64,000 nucleotides of DNA from Methanoflorens sp963701995. GTDB lineage: Archaea; Halobacteriota; Bog-38; Methanoflorentales; Methanoflorentaceae. Position 1 is the stretch's first letter. The number at the start of each line of letters is the position of its first letter. Where the stretch lies: contig OY969693.1 of NCBI GenBank assembly GCA_963701995.1, forward strand, positions 1,550,001 through 1,614,000, written 5' to 3'. Positions 25,633-34,142 of the stretch are shown piece after piece. The translations under genes were made by a program, and so were the position numbers. A model generated the notes under the pieces. The model searched no databases. It was given only the letters and a program-made list of their open reading frames with translations, and was not told where the DNA came from.

Positions 25633-26532
25633 ATGGATCCGCAAATGATGGTAGAGCTAGGCGCTTTGACCCTTGTTGGCGCTGCGGCCCTGATTGCTGG
25701 CGTGGCAGAGGATCTCGAATCCGATGTCGGTTCACAGAGTAACCCGAATTCGCAGGTACAGCTGGCCCCACAAATGGGCTATCTGCACCGGCTCTATAAC
25801 AAGGCCATCTCTGGTGAACCGGCTTCTTATCCGTTCTACGCAGCAATCGGAGCGTCAACCGTGCTATCGGTCTTGTCTGTCACTGGTAACAGCAGTCTGA
25901 TAGGCGTCTTCTTCGCTCTTGTAGCCGGTGCTTTCGTTACCTCGTTGATACACGGCGTTTATGCCACGACGTCCTACATGGGCAGACTGGCAAGTCAATC
26001 GCGATTTGGGCAGCCAATCTATTTGGACGTCTTGCGAACGCATACGCCCGTGTTGATGGCACACGGCTTTGTAGCGAATTTTAGCGTCTTATTGTTGACG
26101 TGGGTGCTAATAGCACAACACTTTAGTCCGTTCCCCTTTGTCGTGCTTGCATTTATTTGGGGGATCGCTCTTGGAGGCGTAGGTTCCGCAGTGGGCGACG
26201 TGCACCTTGGAACCGATCGGTACTACCAAGACAGGCCTTACGGCTCCGGCGTGAACGCCGCACATTCGGGCAGCGTCGTGCGCAAAGCCGAATCTGGCCT
26301 CAGGAATTCCATAGACTGCGCGTGGTTCTGTTCCAAATTCGGAGGACCACTGACAGGGCTGGGATTTGGCCTCGTCGTTTACCTGCACTTCTGGAAGGAA
26401 GTTGTGGTAACGAGCTGGTGGTCAGCACTCGCTGGCGTGATAATCGTCGTGATCTTCATTATCATGAACACGTACCTCGAACGCTACTCGCGGCAGCGAT
26501 ACGGAACGTATAAGGAAGAGGTGGAGGAGTGA
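25633..26532 (+). CDS. mtrE: MtrE, methyl-H4MPT:CoM methyltransferase subunit E
   Basis: A 299-residue polytopic membrane subunit of the Mtr complex, which transfers methyl from tetrahydromethanopterin to coenzyme M and pumps sodium. Recognisable parts are the lead DPQMMVELGALTLVGAAALIAG, the cytoplasmic loop DVHLGTDRYYQDRPYGSG, and a charged end, YLERYSRQRYGTYKEE. It opens the canonical E-D-C-B-A-F-G-H order, six bases before mtrD. Confidence 0.95.
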   Translation: MDPQMMVELGALTLVGAAALIAGVAEDLESDVGSQSNPNSQVQLAPQMGYLHRLYNKAISGEPASYPFYAAIGASTVLSVLSVTGNSSLIGVFFALVAGAFVTSLIHGVYATTSYMGRLASQSRFGQPIYLDVLRTHTPVLMAHGFVANFSVLLLTWVLIAQHFSPFPFVVLAFIWGIALGGVGSAVGDVHLGTDRYYQDRPYGSGVNAAHSGSVVRKAESGLRNSIDCAWFCSKFGGPLTGLGFGLVVYLHFWKEVVVTSWWSALAGVIIVVIFIIMNTYLERYSRQRYGTYKEEVEE

Positions 26533-26538
26533 TGCACG

Positions 26539-27279
<741 letters not shown>

Positions 27280-27280
27280 T

Positions 27281-28091
27281 ATGGCCGAAGGTGAAAGATC
27301 ACCACGACAGCTCCTTGTTATCGGGGTTGTTGGCGGCCTTATCGGTATTTATCTCGCCAACTACCTGAACAGTATGACTAATACGGCGTGGTTTTCGTTC
27401 TTTGCCGCACTGGGGGCCGTACTCGCCGTCTTCTGGGGCGCAGACGCCGTCAGACGAGTGGCAAGTTACGGGCTTGGGACGGGCGTGCCCTCAATAGGCC
27501 TGCTGTCGCTCGGAGCCGGCCAAGTGGCCGTGTTGCTCGGGCTTGCAGTGGCTATGAACTATAACATCCAAGTGGCAGCTCCTATAATCGCGCTGATTCT
27601 AGCGGCGATTATCGGCCTCGTGAACGGTATCATGGCGCGACGCGTCATCAAGATGAACATCGCCATAATGGAAAGGTCGATGACGGAAATCGCAATGGCG
27701 GCGTCCCTAATCATTCTAGGTTTCAGGACCTGCGATCGCTGGTGGCTTCGCGTTCGACTTGATCATGAAGTACGTGGTCGCGTCAGGGTTTATCATCGCC
27801 GTGTTCATCGTCGGCGGGATGGCAATGCTCCATCCGTTTAACGCCTGCCTTGGACCCGACGAGAGACAAAAGCGGACGCTCAATCTCGCGTTGTCGACAG
27901 GATTCATCGCCATGCTCGTAGCAGGAATCGCCTCGGGTGCGATCAACGGCATCCAGGCCGCAGTGCCGACGATGATTGTCGCGATCTTCGGGTGGATCAT
28001 CTACTACCTGCGGTTCTTTGCGGACACGAAAGAGGATGCGGCGGCGATGCTGTCGACCGGTCTGTTACCGAAGGAGGAGGAAGTCACATGA
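27281..28091 (+). CDS. mtrC: MtrC, methyltransferase subunit C, interrupted by a one-base frameshift
   Basis: The first 146 codons (MAEGERSPRQLLVIGVVGG onward) and the last ~110 (LIMKYVVASGFIIAVF to the end) are clearly one MtrC membrane subunit, but they lie in different frames. The break is at 27721-27723, where ggtttcagga would read on correctly as ggttcagga (GSGPAIAGGF), so one extra T in a run of three explains it. All else in the operon is intact, and mtrB overlaps the mtrC stop by four bases. I suspect a sequence error; a real lesion or programmed shift is less likely. Confidence 0.85.
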
Positions 28092-28402
28092 AATTCGTTG
28101 ACATGTCTTCTGACGTCGGCCTGCAGATGGATGTTGAGGAGTTTGTCATAGCGAAGGTGCGGGACGACCTCGTCTTCTATTCCTTGGAGCCCGTTGCGGC
28201 TCAAATCGAGGAGTATGACGTAATAGCGGACGGCGTGGTGAACTCGCTTGGCACGGGCAAGCCGCTCATCGAGCAGTTTCCGGGAAGAGAACGGGCGCAT
28301 TACTGGGCAGGCATGTGGACCAACGCGTTCTATGGGTTCACTGTCGCCATGATTTTCCTTGCGCTCGTGACCATCATCCTTCGCGTCAGAGGGGGGATGT
28401 AG
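28088..28402 (+). CDS. mtrB: MtrB, methyltransferase subunit B
   Basis: A 104-residue small subunit with a soluble N-terminal part (EEYDVIADGVVNSLGTGKPLI) and one C-terminal membrane helix, TNAFYGFTVAMIFLALVTIIL. It anchors beside MtrA in the complex. The ATG overlaps the mtrC stop (ATGA, 28088-28091), and gaaggaggagg lies just upstream. The open frame begins earlier (27992), but those residues are not MtrB-like. Confidence 0.92.
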   Translation: MKFVDMSSDVGLQMDVEEFVIAKVRDDLVFYSLEPVAAQIEEYDVIADGVVNSLGTGKPLIEQFPGRERAHYWAGMWTNAFYGFTVAMIFLALVTIILRVRGGM

Positions 28403-28404
28403 CC

Positions 28405-29115
28405 GTGGCAGAAAAAACCGCCCCAGCACCTAACTGGCCAGTGACCAAGGGAGATTTCTTCTTTGGCGATCCAGAGAGCCCTGTCTGTGTGGTGACCTTA
28501 GGGTCGCACTTCGGCAAAGTGTTTACAGACATCGGAGCAGCGATTGAAGGCACGGCAAAGACCGAGAATATCGGCCTCGAGAAGGTCATAGTGAACATCA
28601 TCTCGAATCCGAATATTCGGTTTCTGATCCTCTGCGGCTCGGAAATCATGGGACACGTGACCGGTCAGTCTCTTGAGGCACTGTATAAGAACGGCGTGAA
28701 GGAAGGACGCATAATCGATGCAAAGGGAGCAATCCCGTTCATAGAAAACCTAAACGAAGAGCATCTTGAGAGGTTCCAAAAACAGGTCGAATTCATCAGC
28801 ATCATTGGCAACGAGGATGTCAGCGCGATATCCGCGAAGGTCAAAGAGCTGCTCGCACGAGACCCCGGAGCCTATCCGGAACCTCCGGTCGTCGTTGAGA
28901 TAAAGGAAAAAGAAACCGAGGAGGCCATTGTCGAGGCCCCTATGGCAGCAGAAATAGCGGCCTTGCAATCCCGCGTGCAGCATTTGCAGTTCCACATGAA
29001 GACCATCGGGAACTTAAACAAGTACGCCGCCGGCGTCTATGCCGGAAAGATCGAGGGGATTGTGATAGGGCTGCTCATTTCGATCGGAATCTTGGGGTTA
29101 CTAGCCCTAGCTTGA
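28405..29115 (+). CDS. mtrA: MtrA, corrinoid-binding methyltransferase subunit A
   Basis: A 236-residue subunit that carries the cobamide accepting the methyl group. Counting from the GTG start (28405), the cobalt-ligand histidine in SEIMGHVTGQS is residue 84, the same number as in Methanothermobacter. Residues 1-160 form the corrinoid domain, followed by a linker and a C-terminal membrane helix, GIVIGLLISIGILGLLALA. The GTG follows the mtrB stop by two bases. Confidence 0.95.
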   Translation: MAEKTAPAPNWPVTKGDFFFGDPESPVCVVTLGSHFGKVFTDIGAAIEGTAKTENIGLEKVIVNIISNPNIRFLILCGSEIMGHVTGQSLEALYKNGVKEGRIIDAKGAIPFIENLNEEHLERFQKQVEFISIIGNEDVSAISAKVKELLARDPGAYPEPPVVVEIKEKETEEAIVEAPMAAEIAALQSRVQHLQFHMKTIGNLNKYAAGVYAGKIEGIVIGLLISIGILGLLALA

Positions 29116-29123
29116 GGTGAAAA

Positions 29124-29414
29124 ATGGCAGCAGAACGTTTTGGCGGAGGCGGCGGAGAGCAGGCACCAGCCGGCGAAGCGGCCGAGCCCACAACAGCCAT
29201 TGAGTTCGACCAGGGCATAGCTAAACCCCTGGCACCGAGCATGGCATCGTTAGACACACTGATGAACGACATAAGGTATCGTGCGCTACTTACCACGCGA
29301 ACCCTCAAACTTGACTCCGGGTACGGGAGCAGCTCGATACTCGGGTTTGCGTTGGGGTTCGCGGGCGCGTGCCTTATTGCGGGACTGCCATTGCTCTACT
29401 TCTTCCTAAAGTGA
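29124..29414 (+). CDS. mtrF: MtrF, methyltransferase subunit F
   Basis: A 96-residue subunit: a Gly/Ala/Pro-rich N-terminal 30 residues, a middle part MASLDTLMNDIRYRALLTTRTLKLDSG, and one C-terminal membrane helix, LGFALGFAGACLIAGLPLLYF. MtrF is similar to the C-terminal part of MtrA, and the resemblance shows here. The N-terminal extension (GGGGGEQAPAGEAAEP) is low in complexity and longer than in many homologues. Between mtrA and mtrG, short gaps. Confidence 0.88.
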   Translation: MAAERFGGGGGEQAPAGEAAEPTTAIEFDQGIAKPLAPSMASLDTLMNDIRYRALLTTRTLKLDSGYGSSSILGFALGFAGACLIAGLPLLYFFLK

Positions 29415-29425
29415 GGTGTGAGAAT

Positions 29426-29662
29426 ATGCCAAAGCAATTCCCACAGGTAATAGTAGACCAAGCGGACTACCGAGAGCTCCAGCACAAACTCGACTCGATC
29501 GAAGAGCGACTGGAGTTTACAATGGCCGAAGTCGCGCAGCGGTACGGGCAGCGCGTGGGTAGGGACATAGGCATCGCCTATGGCCTCATCGGAGGGATCA
29601 TCCTATTCCTCGTGCTCAACACGCTAACGCAACTCTCGGTCTTGTTTAGGCTATTCGGGTGA
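29426..29662 (+). CDS. mtrG: MtrG, methyltransferase subunit G
   Basis: A 78-residue subunit with a charged helical N-terminus (LQHKLDSIEERLEFTMAEVAQ) and a C-terminal membrane helix, IGGIILFLVLNTLTQLSVLF. The ATG at 29426 follows gtgaggtgtg. The 3' third of this gene is repeated as a fragment in front of the second mtrH (31541-31656), which shows it formed the left edge of a tandem duplication. Confidence 0.92.
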   Translation: MPKQFPQVIVDQADYRELQHKLDSIEERLEFTMAEVAQRYGQRVGRDIGIAYGLIGGIILFLVLNTLTQLSVLFRLFG

Positions 29663-29688
29663 ATGACGACGAAGGAGGTTCATATAGC

Positions 29689-30630
29689 ATGTTTAGATAC
29701 GATAAAAAGCAAACCGTTTTCGAGATAGGCGGTTTTCACGTTGGTGGTCAGCCCGGTGAATATCCGACCGTGCTCGCCAGTTCGATGTTCTACTCCAAGC
29801 ACAAGGTGGTTTTAGACCCCCTGAAAGGTGAGATTGACAAGGAACTCGCCGAAACGCAATGGAACACACAGGTCGAGCTGTCGGACCAGACAAGCGTCAG
29901 CTACTGGAACCAGTTGATCGCTGAGACCGAAGAGGCGATGCAAAAGTACATCGACTGGCACCTGGAAATCGCCCCCGGGATCGCCTTCCTGGTCGATTCG
30001 AGCGTGCCGGCGGTGCGCATGTTTGCGGCAAAATACTCGGATGAAATCGGCGCGGGAAAACTCGCCGTTTATAACTCCGTCAACGCAAGTGCACTGCCAG
30101 AAGAGTGGGAGGCGATAAAGCAAACAGATGTCGACTCAGCCATCGTTTTGGCGTTCAATCCGACAGACGTGAGCCCGAAAGGCCGACTCGACATACTCAC
30201 TGTTGGCGGCACAGGCCAGGAACAGGGACTCCTAACGTCTAGTGAAGATTCCGGCATTACGCGGCCGCTGCTCGATGTCGCTTCGCTTTCACTCGGCGCA
30301 GGCGCGGGCCAGTCAATCCGATCGGTGGTCGCATTCAAGGGCACGCTCGGGTTCCCGACCGGAGGCGGACCACACAACATCCCTGATGCGTGGACGTGGT
30401 TGCGCAGATACAGGAAGGCCGGCCACCCAGAGGTGTGGGAACCGTGTAGTATCGGTGCAAACATGATCTGTGGAATTGTCGGCGCCGACTATCTCTTGTA
30501 TGGTCCGATCGAATTGTCAACGATAATCTTCCCCGCTACGGCGATGATCGACATCATGGTTCAGGAGAGCACCGCAGAGCTAGGCGTCGAAGCGCAGACG
30601 GAAGACACAGCGCTGAGTAAGCTGGTTTAA
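29689..30630 (+). CDS. mtrH: MtrH, methyl-H4MPT methyltransferase subunit H (copy 1)
   Basis: A 313-residue soluble TIM-barrel subunit that takes the methyl group from methyl-tetrahydromethanopterin and passes it to the MtrA corrinoid. The start is MFRYDKKQTVFEIGG; the frame is open ten codons earlier, but ggaggt at 29674-29679 and the conserved start favour 29689. Typical parts are LVDSSVPAVRMFAAKY, GGGPHNIPDAW and GANMICGIVGADYLLYG. It closes the operon; its stop codon lies in the loop of a terminator hairpin. A second copy follows at 31684. Confidence 0.95.
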   Translation: MFRYDKKQTVFEIGGFHVGGQPGEYPTVLASSMFYSKHKVVLDPLKGEIDKELAETQWNTQVELSDQTSVSYWNQLIAETEEAMQKYIDWHLEIAPGIAFLVDSSVPAVRMFAAKYSDEIGAGKLAVYNSVNASALPEEWEAIKQTDVDSAIVLAFNPTDVSPKGRLDILTVGGTGQEQGLLTSSEDSGITRPLLDVASLSLGAGAGQSIRSVVAFKGTLGFPTGGGPHNIPDAWTWLRRYRKAGHPEVWEPCSIGANMICGIVGADYLLYGPIELSTIIFPATAMIDIMVQESTAELGVEAQTEDTALSKLV

Positions 30631-30660
30631 CGCCAGCTTTCTTTTTTTTCTTTTTTTCTT
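30619..30660 (+). terminator. mtr operon terminator overlapping the mtrH stop
   Basis: A perfect seven-base stem, aagctgg (30619-30625) and ccagctt (30633-30639), has the loop tttaacg that contains the mtrH TAA. A long T-rich tract (30638-30660) follows. The same arrangement, with a five-base stem, follows the second mtrH. Confidence 0.78.
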
Positions 30661-30714
30661 ACGTGCCGCACCGGTACACGCTTGATCTTTCGCCCTATGA
30701 TCTGGTGCGATTCA

Positions 30715-31386
30715 ATGGCAGTCTTTGACCCGACCCTTTTGCGAGAAAAAAAAATCGTGGATCTGTCTCAACTCATATCAGCTGATACAGCGACATATCC
30801 AGGGGATCCCAGTCCGCGACTCGAGGTGCTCAGCACCATCGACAACGGTGGAGCGAACACAACACGTATCGTCTTGAGCGCACACGCTGCCACCCACGTC
30901 GACGTGCCTTATCATCTCCTAGAAAGCGGTAAAACCGTTGACGAACTGCCTCTCGAAGCGTTCTGCGGCAGCGCGCTAACGTACGACCTAACGCACAAAG
31001 CTCTTGGGTCACGCATTTGCCCCGGCGATTTGACGACGAAGATTCCCTTGCGACACCACGAGATAGCGCTGTTTTATACGAGGTCGAACGATCCGACGTT
31101 TAACGGGCCGGCAAGGCGCTGTTTCACTTGTTTCGATACGGCTCTCGCGGACTGGCTGATAGAGAAGCAGGTCAAAGCAGTAGGAATCGACAGCATGTCC
31201 GTAGATTCGCTCGACTCATCTGAGAACGAGGTGCATAAAAAGCTCCTCCAAAATGAAATTGTCATCTTTGAAAATCTTTCGAACAATCTCCGGCTCTTGG
31301 TGGAAAAGCGTGCGCTATTCTTTGGCATGCCGCTGAGACTGAAACGTGCTGACGCTTCTCCTGTGCGTGCTTTTGCATTACGCTAA
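30715..31386 (+). CDS. Cyclase-family protein (kynurenine formamidase-like metal hydrolase)
   Basis: A 223-residue protein of the PF04199 cyclase family. IVDLSQLISADTATYPGDP near residues 12-30 and the metal motif HAATHVDVPYHLL (usual form H-x-G-T-H-x-D-x-P-x-H) near residues 57-69 are clear, except that an Ala replaces the Gly. QVKAVGIDSMSVD matches the late conserved strand. The family hydrolyses amide or cyclic substrates using Zn or Mn. It lies between the two mtrH copies; the second copy of the duplication lacks it. ATG 30715 chosen over upstream TTG/ATG for length. Confidence 0.78.
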   Translation: MAVFDPTLLREKKIVDLSQLISADTATYPGDPSPRLEVLSTIDNGGANTTRIVLSAHAATHVDVPYHLLESGKTVDELPLEAFCGSALTYDLTHKALGSRICPGDLTTKIPLRHHEIALFYTRSNDPTFNGPARRCFTCFDTALADWLIEKQVKAVGIDSMSVDSLDSSENEVHKKLLQNEIVIFENLSNNLRLLVEKRALFFGMPLRLKRADASPVRAFALR

Positions 31387-31439
31387 CGGGGATGTGGCAT
31401 CCACTGAATAAATCCGTCCAGATCGTTTTTCAGGCTCAA

Positions 31440-31452
31440 TAAGCATTAATAC
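31440..31452 (+). promoter_or_regulatory. Promoter copy in front of the DUF2098 fragment
   Basis: The 13 bases taagcattaatac recur exactly at 32739-32751, about 37 bases before the start codon in both places. The shared block fits an archaeal TATA region with a short leader, preserved in both halves of the duplication. Confidence 0.55.
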
Positions 31453-31486
31453 ACATACGTGCGAACGTTATGATGGAGGACGTGAC

Positions 31487-31540
31487 ATGGGCGATGCAGT
31501 TGCTCTCGACATCAAGAATAACGCGAGTCGCCCAGTGATG
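31487..31540 (+). pseudogene. 5' fragment of a DUF2098 gene
   Basis: Reads MGDAVALDIKNNAS, close to the start of the intact DUF2098 protein at 32788 (MSDAIAYDMKNQAI), then leaves the family abruptly at about 31530-31545, where mtrG sequence begins. It marks the right edge of the tandem duplication unit. Confidence 0.72.
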
Positions 31541-31656
31541 CGGGCGGCGCGTCGGTAGGGACATAAGCATCGCATATGGCCTCATCGAAGGAATCAGTAT
31601 TCCTCGTGCTCAACACGCTAACGCAACTCTCGGTCTTGTTTAGGCTATTCGGGTGA
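31541..31656 (+). pseudogene. 3' fragment of mtrG
   Basis: The bases match the last ~38 codons of mtrG (29550-29662) almost exactly, from gcgcgt-ggtagggacata to ctattcgggtga, with a few changes and a one-base gain (ggaatcagtattcc) that breaks the frame. It lacks a start. It is the left edge of the duplicated segment and sits directly before the second mtrH. Confidence 0.85.
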
Positions 31657-31683
31657 ATGACAACGTAAGGTGGTTCATATAGC

Positions 31684-32625
31684 ATGTTTAGATACGATAA
31701 AAAGCAAACCGTTTTCGAGATAGGCGGTTTTCACGTTGGCGGTCAGCCCGGTGAATATCCGACCGTGCTCGCGAGCTCGATGTTCTACGACAGGCATAAG
31801 GCGGTTATAGACCACGTCAACGGTGTGTTTGACAAGGACACCGCCGAAACGCAATGGAACGTACAGGTGGAGCTGTCGGACACGACAGGGCTCGGCTACT
31901 GGAACCAGCTGATCGCAGAGACCGAAGTCGCGATGCAAAAGTACATCGACTGGCACCTGGAAATCGCCCCTGGGATCGCCTTCCTAATCGATTCGAGCGT
32001 GCCGTCGGTGCGCATGTTCGGTGCGAAGTACGCGACTGAAATCGGCGCGGCAAACCTCGCCGTTTATAACTCCGTCAACGCAAGTGCGCTGCCAGAAGAG
32101 TGGGAAGCGATAGGTCAAACAGATGTTAACTCAGCCATCGTTTTAGCGTTTAACCCGGCGGACGTGAGCGTCAAAGGTCGTATCGAGATGCTCACCATCG
32201 GCGGTACCGGGCAGGAACAGGGGCTTCTAAAGTCCAGCGAGGAGGTCGGCATCACCAGACCGCTGCTCGATGTCGCTTCGCTCGCACTCGGCGTCGGCGC
32301 GGGACCATCAATCCGCTCGATGGTCGGATTCAAGGGCGTGCTTGGGTTGCCGACCGGAGGTGGACCACACAACATCCCTGATGCGTGGACGTGGTTGCGC
32401 AAATATAGGAAGGACGGCCACCCAGAGGTGTGGGAACCGTGTAGTATCGGCGCAAACATGATCTGCGGTATTGTCGGCGCCGACTATCTCTTGTATGGTC
32501 CGATCGACTTGGCAACGATAATCTTCCCCGCTATGGCGATGATCGACATCATGGTTGAGGAGAGCGCCAGAGAGCTAGGAGTCGAAGCGCAGACGGAAAA
32601 CACACCGCTGATGAGGCTGGTTTAA
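31684..32625 (+). CDS. mtrH: MtrH paralogue (copy 2)
   Basis: A second 313-residue MtrH, same length and start (MFRYDKKQTVFEIGG) as copy 1. Roughly four in five residues are identical by my hand comparison; differences are spread and mostly conservative, while the long blocks YIDWHLEIAPGIAFL and GGGPHNIPDAWTWLR are kept. So it appears functional, not decaying. Its ribosome site is weaker (aaggtggt versus ggaggt in copy 1). It may be a spare subunit or may serve another methyl donor. Confidence 0.92.
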   Translation: MFRYDKKQTVFEIGGFHVGGQPGEYPTVLASSMFYDRHKAVIDHVNGVFDKDTAETQWNVQVELSDTTGLGYWNQLIAETEVAMQKYIDWHLEIAPGIAFLIDSSVPSVRMFGAKYATEIGAANLAVYNSVNASALPEEWEAIGQTDVNSAIVLAFNPADVSVKGRIEMLTIGGTGQEQGLLKSSEEVGITRPLLDVASLALGVGAGPSIRSMVGFKGVLGLPTGGGPHNIPDAWTWLRKYRKDGHPEVWEPCSIGANMICGIVGADYLLYGPIDLATIIFPAMAMIDIMVEESARELGVEAQTENTPLMRLV

Positions 32626-32652
32626 CACCAGCACCTTTCTCTTTTTTTGCAT
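32616..32652 (+). terminator. Terminator after second mtrH
   Basis: Stem gctgg (32616-32620) and ccagc (32628-32632) with the loop tttaaca holding the stop codon, then ctttctctttttttgc. A weaker version of the hairpin after copy 1. Confidence 0.65.
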
Positions 32653-32738
32653 TTTTGTGTTTCTCGAGTGCTGGAGCGCACGAGCCGGACAACTAGCTCG
32701 TCGCGAAAATTGTGTTAATATCGCTCAAACGCGCTCCA

Positions 32739-32751
32739 TAAGCATTAATAC
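32739..32751 (+). promoter_or_regulatory. Promoter element of the DUF2098 gene
   Basis: taagcattaatac, identical to 31440-31452, 37 bases before the ATG at 32788. Its conservation across the duplication supports a promoter role. Confidence 0.5.
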
Positions 32752-32787
32752 GAATGCGAACGAACTAAGAAGTAGAGGAAAAACGGA

Positions 32788-33090
32788 ATGAGCGATGCAA
32801 TTGCTTACGATATGAAGAATCAGGCGATTAGTGTTGGCGCGCACGTCAAGTACGCCGGAACACATACGCGCGGAAAAGTGAAAGAGATCCGCGTCGCTGG
32901 CGATTCAACCTGGGTGCTTATTGACTCGACGAATCTGTATTATGCTCCTGAGCACCTAGAGCTCGTGAGCAAAGAAATGGAAACCGCAGACAAAGAAGCT
33001 CAATCACTCGAAGAGTTCCGCAGACGCCTTGATCAGAAAAGAGAGACGCTTCACGCGACTATGGAAGGCTTTGATGAGCCAGGCGGTTGA
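32788..33090 (+). CDS. DUF2098 family methanogen protein
   Basis: A 100-residue protein of the DUF2098 type: VGAHVKYAGTHTRGKVKEIRVAGDSTWVLID followed by TNLYYAPEHLELV, a small beta-rich fold, then a charged helix. The family is common in methanogens and its role is unknown. A 5' fragment of a second copy survives at 31487. It lies downstream of the second mtrH and has its own promoter. Confidence 0.72.
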   Translation: MSDAIAYDMKNQAISVGAHVKYAGTHTRGKVKEIRVAGDSTWVLIDSTNLYYAPEHLELVSKEMETADKEAQSLEEFRRRLDQKRETLHATMEGFDEPGG

Positions 33091-33132
33091 TTCCTACCTC
33101 AAGTGCTGAAAAGGGATTCGCGTTCGTCACGG

Positions 33133-33396
33133 TTACTCGTTGATAAACTTTCTCGTCTCTTCTTCTACGAATTTGCGGATCTTTTCTATTGTCTCCTTGT
33201 CCGCTCTAAAAGCGAGAAGGTCACGAGACGTCACGTCAGCAAGTCCAGTTTCCACATCGGCATAGGCTGAAACAACGTCCGTGTTGAACTCCTTGCACGC
33301 TGCAATTATGACCTTGCTTGGAATGCCTGGTGGTAATACAAGCTCGTAAACGTCCTCATTTTGTTCGCTAGTGTCCTTTTCTGCTTCTGAAGGCAT
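33133..33396 (-). CDS. Small conserved-looking protein of unknown function
   Basis: An 87-residue protein with no family I can name. After an acidic lead (EKDTSEQNEDVYELV) comes a compact alpha/beta core, LPPGIPSKVIIAACKEFNTDVVSAYADVETGLADVTSRDLLAF, and an amphipathic C-terminal helix. It is convergent with the DUF2098 gene. Its position between the mtr and ycaO regions makes it a candidate C1-metabolism accessory protein, without direct evidence. Confidence 0.5.
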   Translation of the reverse strand: MPSEAEKDTSEQNEDVYELVLPPGIPSKVIIAACKEFNTDVVSAYADVETGLADVTSRDLLAFRADKETIEKIRKFVEEETRKFINE

Positions 33397-33581
33397 CGAA
33401 CATAGTTCTACCTCTTGCTACTTCTATCTATCGACAATGGCTAGCTTGGGGCACGAGGCGCGCTGAACAAATGCCTCTTCTGGTGTTGACTAATTGCACC
33501 CCAAAGTTTTTCAAAGTCGAATTGTAAGGTACCTGCGACAAAAGCCAACGTCTCGGCTGACGCCGAGCGAGAAGGAATGCG

Positions 33582-33935
33582 ATGGACACAACGATTAGTT
33601 CGAAGGAGAAACTTAGCTTCATCATCGAAGGTCCAAAGAGCGTCTGGAAACTGCTAGGGATTCATCCGCGTTTCGGTCCTAGCTGGGCGCGCATGACGAA
33701 AGACAATGAGGGGGGGACACACGAAATAACGGGATCTTTGGGAGACATTTTCAAGATCTATTCTTCTGATTTTGATTACACGTTTGTTACGATCGCTGAG
33801 GGCGCTAGTCTTAAGGAGATCAATCACATCGTGTTTGAGGATTTCACGTACTCCGTCTCTCGTCGCTGGTACAACATACTGCAAAACATCGGAACTTTCA
33901 AAGGAAACCTAGATGAAGAGGCTCAGAACCTCTAA
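33582..33935 (+). CDS. Uncharacterised 117-residue protein
   Basis: I do not recognise this protein. It starts MDTTISSKEKLSFIIEGPKSVWKLLG and contains TFVTIAEGASLKEINHIVFEDFTYSVSRRWYNIL, suggesting alternating strands and helices in a soluble domain. Codon pattern and a gcgagaagg site ahead of the ATG support coding. It is 208 bases upstream of ycaO in the same direction. Confidence 0.45.
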   Translation: MDTTISSKEKLSFIIEGPKSVWKLLGIHPRFGPSWARMTKDNEGGTHEITGSLGDIFKIYSSDFDYTFVTIAEGASLKEINHIVFEDFTYSVSRRWYNILQNIGTFKGNLDEEAQNL

Positions 33936-34142
33936 CGTCCCCTGTTTCTGTTCAAGCCTTCAGTGTGTGGATCCTCGGCAGCACACGGGTGCGTCAATGC
34001 ATCCCTTTTTATCACAGGACGCGGCAACGCCAGCCATCGATCTATTTATTAGGCGGTAACGCATGTCGTACACGGGAAGCTTCACGCTCTAAGGCCCTCC
34101 ACGGCAAACAAATAGCGAATCGCGGCACGTATTAGAGACACT

